Below, piece by piece: positions 25,162 through 29,736 of a stretch of 29,736 nt of DNA. Location of the stretch: NCBI GenBank assembly GCA_934249215.1, contig CAKQKN010000078.1, forward strand, positions 1 to 29,736. The letters run 5' to 3'. Made by a program: the position numbers and the translations under genes. Position 1 is the stretch's first letter; every line of letters starts with the position of its first letter. The DNA is from an uncultured Clostridia bacterium (GTDB taxonomy: Bacteria; Bacillota; Clostridia; Christensenellales; Borkfalkiaceae). The notes beneath the pieces are model-generated. The model did no database searches, was not told where the DNA came from, and saw nothing but the letters and a program-made list of their open reading frames with translations.

Positions 25162-26112
25162 TTATAGCCCTATATTTTGCATGACGAGCGCATACCACTC
25201 GCCTTTATTCACCGTCTTTATGAGTTTGAAACCGACCTCCGAAAACGCGTCGTCGACAAGCTTTATCCTCTCTTTTATGATTCCGCTCATAATAAGAATA
25301 CCGCCTTTTTTGAGTTGCACGGATATTCCCGGCGCGAGCCTTACGAGAATTTCCGCCATAATGTTCGCCACCGCAAGATCGGCGATATCCTCTACTCCGT
25401 CGATAAGATCGGCTTTAACGATCCGACAGCGGTCGGAAACGCCGTTGATTTCCGCGTTATGCTTCGCGCTCAAAACGGCAACCGTGTCTATATCGGTCAT
25501 AACCGCTTCTTTTGCGCCCAGTTTCACCGCCGAAATTCCGAGAATCCCGCTCCCCGTTCCGACGTCGAGCACGGTCATTTCGGGCGTTACGTACTCCTCG
25601 ATCTGCTCGATACACATCGAAGTCGTTTCGTGTTCGCCCGTTCCGAACGCCATGTTCGAATCGATATAAACGACCTCTTCGCCCGCCTTCGGCTCATATT
25701 CGATCCACTTCGGGCAAACGACGATTTTCCCGTAACCGATGGGGCGGAAATGTTTGCGCCAGATCTCTATCCAGTCGTCGCCGTCCACCTCGCGCTTGGT
25801 GATCTCGAGCGAACCGCAATCGATGAACCCGCGCGAATTTTCTGCAAGAACGGCAAGGTCTTTCGTCAGTTTTTCGGACACGCTCGCCGTTTCCGACACT
25901 TCGGTATACGCTTTGACGAGCGTTCCGCGCCTTTTCGCGTCCGAAAGCGCATCGTCGATATAGTCGAACGTATCCCGCCGTTTTTCGATGAGTTCGACAA
26001 CGTCCGCATAATCGCACACGGCAACGCCGTAAACGGTGTATTGCCACAAAATATCGGCAACGAGTTCCTGCGCTTCCGTCGTCGTCGATACCGTAAATTC
26101 CGTAAACTTCAT
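25162..26112 (-). CDS. prmA: Ribosomal protein L11 methyltransferase
   Basis: PrmA trimethylates lysines of ribosomal protein L11. The 316-aa protein has the N-terminal L11-recognition ferredoxin-like domain, then FGTGEHETT (156-164), the SAM motif DVGTGSGILGI (183-193) and VANIMAEIL, the form of the family's NIxx motif IV. The start is ATG 26112 with GAGG five bases upstream; a GTG at 26118 would lie inside that site. It has its own promoter at 26214-26242 and a leader of about 95 bases with a duplicated 13-base segment. mtaB follows directly. Confidence 0.95.
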   Translation of the reverse strand: MKFTEFTVSTTTEAQELVADILWQYTVYGVAVCDYADVVELIEKRRDTFDYIDDALSDAKRRGTLVKAYTEVSETASVSEKLTKDLAVLAENSRGFIDCGSLEITKREVDGDDWIEIWRKHFRPIGYGKIVVCPKWIEYEPKAGEEVVYIDSNMAFGTGEHETTSMCIEQIEEYVTPEMTVLDVGTGSGILGISAVKLGAKEAVMTDIDTVAVLSAKHNAEINGVSDRCRIVKADLIDGVEDIADLAVANIMAEILVRLAPGISVQLKKGGILIMSGIIKERIKLVDDAFSEVGFKLIKTVNKGEWYALVMQNIGL

Positions 26113-26161
26113 GTTCACCTCGATCGCGGGCGTTCGCTTATTCCCGCTGAAACGAAAAGGC

Positions 26162-26200
26162 GCTCAAAGCCCTTGCCTGAAACCATTGCTCAAAGCCCTT
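26162..26200 (-). repeat. 13-bp direct repeat in the prmA leader
   Basis: GCTCAAAGCCCTT (plus strand) occurs at 26162-26174 and 26188-26200, spaced 26 bases apart, inside the prmA untranslated leader. On the transcript each reads AAGGGCTTTGAGC. No start codon with a good site is attached to either copy. Confidence 0.8.
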
Positions 26201-26213
26201 TTTTCGTCTTGAA

Positions 26214-26242
26214 ATTATATCACACGACGCGTCTTTTTTCAA
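26214..26242 (-). promoter_or_regulatory. Sigma-A promoter of prmA-mtaB
   Basis: On the minus strand TTGAAA (26242-26237), a 17-base spacer and a perfect TATAAT (26219-26214). Confidence 0.9.
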
Positions 26243-26266
26243 CTCAATAAGCCCTTTTCCGCTTTT

Positions 26267-26321
26267 TTCGACAAAAAAAACGACTTTCTCTCAATTTTCT
26301 CGTTCCGCGCTATAATATAAT
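26267..26321 (+). promoter_or_regulatory. Probable Spo0A-dependent promoter of spoIIE
   Basis: TTCGACA at 26267-26273 is an exact reverse-complement Spo0A box (TGTCGAA). About 40 bases downstream are two overlapping TATAAT boxes (26311-26316 and 26316-26321) with no recognisable -35 at the right distance. A sigma-A promoter lacking a -35 and needing bound Spo0A~P is the known arrangement for early sporulation genes including spoIIE in Bacillus. The leader to the ATG is about 120 bases and contains a hairpin GGAAAC-GAAAA-GTTTCC (26419-26435) near the start codon. Confidence 0.65.
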
Positions 26322-26448
26322 CGATTTACAAACGCACGGGCGCAAAAGCCGAACCTAAAAACGGAACCTAAAAAGTCGCCTTTTTCACGCCGGGTGTTTG
26401 AAAAATCCGCGGAATTGCGGAAACGAAAAGTTTCCGTCGGTTATTTCA

Positions 26449-28689
26449 ATGAAAAAATTGAGTTATAAGAGCGTTTTAAAATATCTCGGCGCCGCCCTGC
26501 TGTTTTTCGTTGCGGACAAAATCGCCGTCGGCGCACCCATGTCCGTCGCATACTACGCGGCGCTTTGCCTTTGCGTATGTCTGCCCGTTCCCGCCGCCGT
26601 CGTTTACGTCGCGATCGCTTTTTTAACCAAACCGCTGTACGAAGCGGGCGTTCTGACCTTTTCCGTCGTTTTTCTGTGCGTGGTGTTTTCGGTCTATCGC
26701 TCGCTCAAAAAACGCCCGAAATTCGAACTCGTCTGCTTTTTGGCGGTCGCGCTTTCGCCTTATCTGTTCACCAAAAGTCAGGGTTCTTTCAACGAAAAGT
26801 TGGTCTATAGCGCGATTATCGCGGTTTTGACTTTCATTTTACAGCCCGCGTTCAACTTCTGTTTCGTCAAAAAACTAAAGCGCAAAGGCGAACCGTACGA
26901 ACTTGCGGCGCTGTTTTTGACGGTGGTCTACACCTCGCTCGGCGGCATAAACGCGTTCGGCTATAAACTGTGGTACGATTTCGCGCTCGTTGTCGTTTTG
27001 TTCTTCTGTTATTATCTCAAAAACACGCGCGCGTTCATTCCCGCGTTCGTTCTGCCCGTCGCGCTTGCCATATATTGCCAAAGCCTCGAAATCATCGCTG
27101 TTTTTGCGATATATTGCGCGTCCGTGCTCGTTTTTTCGCGCACGTCGAGGCTTCTTTCCGCCCTTTCGCTCATCGTCGCGAGCGCGATTTACAACTATTT
27201 CGGCGGGAATTTCTTCACTTTCAAACTCGAAGATTATTTTTACGCGTTCGCGCCCGCCGTCATTTTTCTCTTCACGCCCGAAGCGTTTTACCGCTTGTTC
27301 AAAGACTGCATTTTAAAATATGACGAACCAGAAATCACCCGCGAACTCATAAACGCCGAGCGCGGCGAACTGTCCGCCAAACTATACGGAATTTCCGACG
27401 TTTACGCGCGGCTGGAAAGCTCGCTCGACCTGATCTCCGACGAATTCGACCCGTCCGACGCCTGCGGAAAAATTGCCGATGAAATCATTACTTCGATTTG
27501 CGAAAAATGCGAAAACTACCCGCGTTGCCGATCCAATCGCGTTCGCCGCGCCGAGGACGTCGAAAAACTCGCCAAAGCGGCGCTTTCCAAAGGCAAAGCC
27601 AACCTCGGCGACGTACCGAAAACTCTTTCCGTCGGGTGCGTAAAACTTAACGACCTGATTTTCGAAGCGAACAGACTCGTCGGGCTCGTGGAAGAGCGAA
27701 CGGTCGAAAACGAACGCGTGAGCAAAAGCAAACGCCTTATCACCTTGCAGGCGGGCGGGCTTTCGGACGTTCTGAAAGACCTTGCTTATTCGTTTTCGGA
27801 AAAGATCGATTTCGGGCGAAAAAACGAAAAAATTCTTTTCGACAGGCTCGCCACCGAGGGCATCGTTCCCAAACAACTCGTCCGCGCCGGCAAGACTTAT
27901 CATATGCTTCTTGCCCACGAAAAGACGGACTATAGCACGATTATCGCGATAATCACCGAATGCGAGGGGTGCCGATATCGCCTCTTTTCAAAGACCGACG
28001 TCGGCAGCGGAATACTCGCGATCTTCACCCCGTCCCCGTCGTTCGACGCGTGCTTCGGCTTCGCTTCAAAAACCAAAGCGGGCTCTGAAAAGAGCGGCGA
28101 TAACTACGCCGTGCGGAAAATCGACGAAGGCAAATTCCTCGTTGCGCTCTGCGACGGAATGGGCTCGGGCGAGAAAGCCAACGAAAACTCTCTCGCCGTC
28201 GTTTCATTGGTCGAAAACTTTTTCGCCGCGGGGCTCAACCGCGACGCGATTCTGAACATTACCGGCGGACTTGTTTCCGCTTGTTTCGAGGACGGATTTT
28301 CGACGCTCGACAGCGCGGTGGTCGATCTTTACACCGGCAAATGCGACGTTCTCAAAATAGGTGCGACTTTCGGTTTCATCATCGGCAAAGACGGCGTGCG
28401 GATCGTGGAAAACAATTCTCTGCCCCTCGGCGTTCTCGAGCGGGTCGAACCCACCGTCAAAAACTATACTCTGTCGGACGGCGACGCGCTCGTCATTTTG
28501 TCCGACGGCGTGAGCGACGCGTTTTTCTCGAGCACGGATGCGGCGGATTTTCTCATCCGCGAGAACAGCGCCAACCCGCAGGTTTTCGCCGACAAAATTA
28601 TGAGTTTCGCCCTTTCTCTCGACGAAAACGAAGCCAAAGACGACATGACCGTCCTCGTCGTGAAAATTTACGAAAACAAAGCCGATTGA
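26449..28689 (+). CDS. spoIIE: Stage II sporulation protein E (PP2C-type phosphatase)
   Basis: SpoIIE sits in the asymmetric septum and dephosphorylates SpoIIAA to release sigma-F in the forespore. The 746-aa protein has about ten N-terminal membrane helices (residues ~10-300), a central regulatory region with CEKCENYPRC, a cysteine cluster seen in the family, and a C-terminal PP2C domain: D551 in SGDNY, DGMGSG (569-574), SDGVSD (685-690) and DDMT (731-734), which supply the manganese ligands. ATG 26449 begins MKKLSYKSV right before the first helix; an in-frame TTG at 26398 is possible and neither has a strong ribosome binding site. It is somewhat shorter than the 827-aa Bacillus protein. A SpoIIE gene implies the organism makes endospores. 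Confidence 0.95.
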   Translation: MKKLSYKSVLKYLGAALLFFVADKIAVGAPMSVAYYAALCLCVCLPVPAAVVYVAIAFLTKPLYEAGVLTFSVVFLCVVFSVYRSLKKRPKFELVCFLAVALSPYLFTKSQGSFNEKLVYSAIIAVLTFILQPAFNFCFVKKLKRKGEPYELAALFLTVVYTSLGGINAFGYKLWYDFALVVVLFFCYYLKNTRAFIPAFVLPVALAIYCQSLEIIAVFAIYCASVLVFSRTSRLLSALSLIVASAIYNYFGGNFFTFKLEDYFYAFAPAVIFLFTPEAFYRLFKDCILKYDEPEITRELINAERGELSAKLYGISDVYARLESSLDLISDEFDPSDACGKIADEIITSICEKCENYPRCRSNRVRRAEDVEKLAKAALSKGKANLGDVPKTLSVGCVKLNDLIFEANRLVGLVEERTVENERVSKSKRLITLQAGGLSDVLKDLAYSFSEKIDFGRKNEKILFDRLATEGIVPKQLVRAGKTYHMLLAHEKTDYSTIIAIITECEGCRYRLFSKTDVGSGILAIFTPSPSFDACFGFASKTKAGSEKSGDNYAVRKIDEGKFLVALCDGMGSGEKANENSLAVVSLVENFFAAGLNRDAILNITGGLVSACFEDGFSTLDSAVVDLYTGKCDVLKIGATFGFIIGKDGVRIVENNSLPLGVLERVEPTVKNYTLSDGDALVILSDGVSDAFFSSTDAADFLIRENSANPQVFADKIMSFALSLDENEAKDDMTVLVVKIYENKAD

Positions 28690-28694
28690 CTTTT

Positions 28695-28778
28695 TAAAAA
28701 AACGCCCATTAGCTCGCGAACGGAATGCCGATTGATTCTCGATAGCCCCCACTCACACATTTTCGCCGCGTTTTTTTA
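28695..28778 (+). other. 11-bp perfect inverted repeat after spoIIE, possible terminator
   Basis: TAAAAAAACGC (28695-28705) and GCGTTTTTTTA (28768-28778) can pair across 62 bases, the right arm ending in seven T. It begins six bases after the spoIIE stop. The enclosed segment repeats GCCGATTGA from the end of spoIIE (28681-28689) at about 28727-28735. It may be a long-loop terminator; the large loop makes this uncertain. Confidence 0.45.
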
Positions 28779-28812
28779 ACCGCAAAACGACTTAAAAACT
28801 GTCATAAAAACG

Positions 28813-28841
28813 TTTAAAAAAAGAGCTTTCGATGGTATTAT
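28813..28841 (+). promoter_or_regulatory. Possible promoter of the two small 3' genes
   Basis: TTTAAA (28813-28818), a 17-base spacer and TATTAT (28836-28841). Both boxes are imperfect, and a sporulation sigma factor cannot be ruled out given the neighbour. Confidence 0.45.
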
Positions 28842-28867
28842 TCTTTTGCGTTTGGAAGGAGGAAACC

Positions 28868-29026
28868 ATGCAGAAAGCTTTTTATTTAAAGTATGAAAAA
28901 AAGATAGTCGCCGACTTCGGCAAAGCAAAAAACGCCGACGCCGACGATTTTATCCGCGCATTTTTTCTCCGAAAGGAGGATTATGCAGACAGAACTCGTG
29001 ACACTGCTGTCAAAATACAGCGTTGA
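28868..29026 (+). CDS. 52-aa hypothetical protein overlapping the next gene
   Basis: The frame starts at ATG 28868 with a near-perfect AAGGAGG site five bases upstream and ends in a TGA at 29026. The product (MQKAFYLKYEKKIVADFGKA at the N-terminus) is soluble and strongly charged with no recognised domain. Its last 44 bases overlap the following gene in another frame, and that gene's AGGAGG site lies within it, so translation of the two is likely coupled. A longer version starting at 28832 would skip the strong site. I do not recognise a family; the ribosome binding site is the main support. Confidence 0.6.
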   Translation: MQKAFYLKYEKKIVADFGKAKNADADDFIRAFFLRKEDYADRTRDTAVKIQR

Positions 29027-29537
29027 CAGCATCGCGGTGGCTCTCGCCGTGTTTCTCGTGCTGTATCTCGTCAAAAGGCGGTGTAATCCGCCGACGAAAC
29101 TCAATCGGCTTTTGCCGTTCTGCTTTGCGTTCGCCGTTTACTGCGTTGCGGCGGCAGCCGGCAAAATAACGGCAGAAACGATCGTTTCGAAAAGCTTTAC
29201 GGCGGGCGGTCTTGCGACCGTTTTATATTCGTTTTCGGGCGGGCTCAACACCGACGAAGAATCGGAAATCAGGCGGCTCGTCAAGACGGTACTTTCCGCA
29301 CTTTCGGGGAGCGCGGCGTCGGACGAGCTTGCGGACAGAATTCTCGACGACCTCGCTTCGTCAGACACCGACGACGACGGACTGAAAACGATTCGGATAA
29401 GCGACCTCATTCGGGCACATTTATCCGAGGACGCCGATCCGGAAAAAATTCAATTCTTATCCGCGATATTCGTCCGCGCGTTCGAAAATCTCAAATCAAG
29501 ATCGAAAACGAAATTTCCCTCGAAGCGAAAAAACTAA
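28983..29537 (+). CDS. Hypothetical protein with two N-terminal membrane helices
   Basis: The 184-aa product has two hydrophobic helices (about residues 16-31 and 44-61) separated by a short basic loop (VKRRCNPPTKLNR), then a third weak one near 72-86, and a soluble acidic C-terminal half rich in Asp/Ser with a basic tail (KTKFPSKRKN). The two-helix start is reminiscent of small holin-like or spore-membrane proteins, but I cannot assign a family. Start ATG 28983 has AGGAGG only three bases upstream, slightly close. It is followed by a good terminator. Confidence 0.75.
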   Translation: MQTELVTLLSKYSVDSIAVALAVFLVLYLVKRRCNPPTKLNRLLPFCFAFAVYCVAAAAGKITAETIVSKSFTAGGLATVLYSFSGGLNTDEESEIRRLVKTVLSALSGSAASDELADRILDDLASSDTDDDGLKTIRISDLIRAHLSEDADPEKIQFLSAIFVRAFENLKSRSKTKFPSKRKN

Positions 29538-29560
29538 CATAAATCGCGACAACCGAAATT

Positions 29561-29615
29561 AAGCACGGCTTGGCAATCACTCCCCGCTCGGAGCCCCGAC
29601 CAAACCGTGCTTTTT
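29561..29615 (+). terminator. Terminator after the 184-aa protein gene
   Basis: AAGCACGG-C-TTGG pairs with CCAA-A-CCGTGCTT, and a smaller CTCC/GGAG stem lies within the loop; the right arm runs into five T. It starts 24 bases after the stop codon. Confidence 0.9.
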
Positions 29616-29621
29616 CCATAC

Positions 29622-29662
29622 AAAAAAAAGTACGCCTATTATCCTATTAGGTGTACGTTTTT
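29622..29662. terminator. Bidirectional hairpin at the start of an AT-rich edge region
   Basis: GTACGCCTA (29630-29638) pairs with TAGGTGTAC (29648-29656), nine pairs including one G-T, flanked by eight A on the left and five T on the right. On the minus strand it would end a transcript coming from beyond the window; tandem stop codons (minus strand, about 29703-29698) are compatible with a gene ending there, but too little of it is present to call. Confidence 0.6.
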
Positions 29663-29736
29663 GTTCTATTATATCAATTAAATCTTCAACCTGCAATTTA
29701 TTACTTGGCTGATCCGATAAAAAGTAAAGTCAAACC

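Overview
The window looks like a chromosomal segment of a spore-forming member of the Clostridia (Bacillota), probably an uncultured gut-type lineage with roughly balanced GC. The evidence is a SpoIIE phosphatase gene with an exact Spo0A-type box upstream, a T-box leader on the isoleucyl-tRNA synthetase gene, a long Bacillus-type SRP RNA with an Alu domain, sigma-A promoters with 17-bp spacers, strong AGGAGG ribosome binding sites, and a prmA-mtaB pair. No phage genes, transposases, CRISPR arrays or tRNAs were recognised.

Layout, left to right. (1) 2-3133: the 5'-truncated end of a large surface lipoprotein with three carbohydrate-binding-like beta domains and, unusually, a C-terminal transmembrane helix. 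(2) 3189-3600: a gene-free stretch of palindromic and tandem intergenic repeats. (3) Minus strand, 3601-6664: an ABC exporter pair (ATPase plus permease), 3-dehydroquinate synthase and a GtrA-like membrane protein. (4) Minus strand, 6766-8415: a secreted, C-terminally anchored protein of unknown function with its own promoter and terminator. (5) Minus strand, 8625-14285: a T-box-regulated ileS transcription unit followed by an rRNA-type methyltransferase, an RluA-family pseudouridine synthase and two tiny membrane-protein genes, one of them only 51 codons. (6) Plus strand, 14318-16012: SRP RNA, then the RNA ligase RtcB. (7) Minus strand, 16096-19617: a P-type cation ATPase and an NrnA-like DHH phosphoesterase. 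(8) Plus strand, 19763-23357: the TrkA/TrkH potassium uptake system and a GNAT acetyltransferase. (9) Minus strand, 23462-26242: prmA, mtaB and a HIT hydrolase. (10) Plus strand, 26267-29615: spoIIE, an overlapping pair of small unknown genes and a terminator. The last ~120 bases are AT-rich and may belong to something different.

Much of the content is housekeeping: translation and RNA maintenance (ileS, two RNA-modification genes, SRP RNA, rtcB, nrnA-like, mtaB, prmA), ion homeostasis (P-type ATPase, TrkAH), one shikimate-pathway enzyme, and sporulation control. The less ordinary signals lie between genes: a palindromic element repeated at four gene boundaries, twice inside strong terminators and once between a ribosome binding site and its start codon; a different tandem/palindromic repeat cluster at 3.3-3.5 kb; structured leaders upstream of rtcB, prmA and the P-type ATPase; and several small genes. 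I did not find a clear new multi-gene system such as a defence island.
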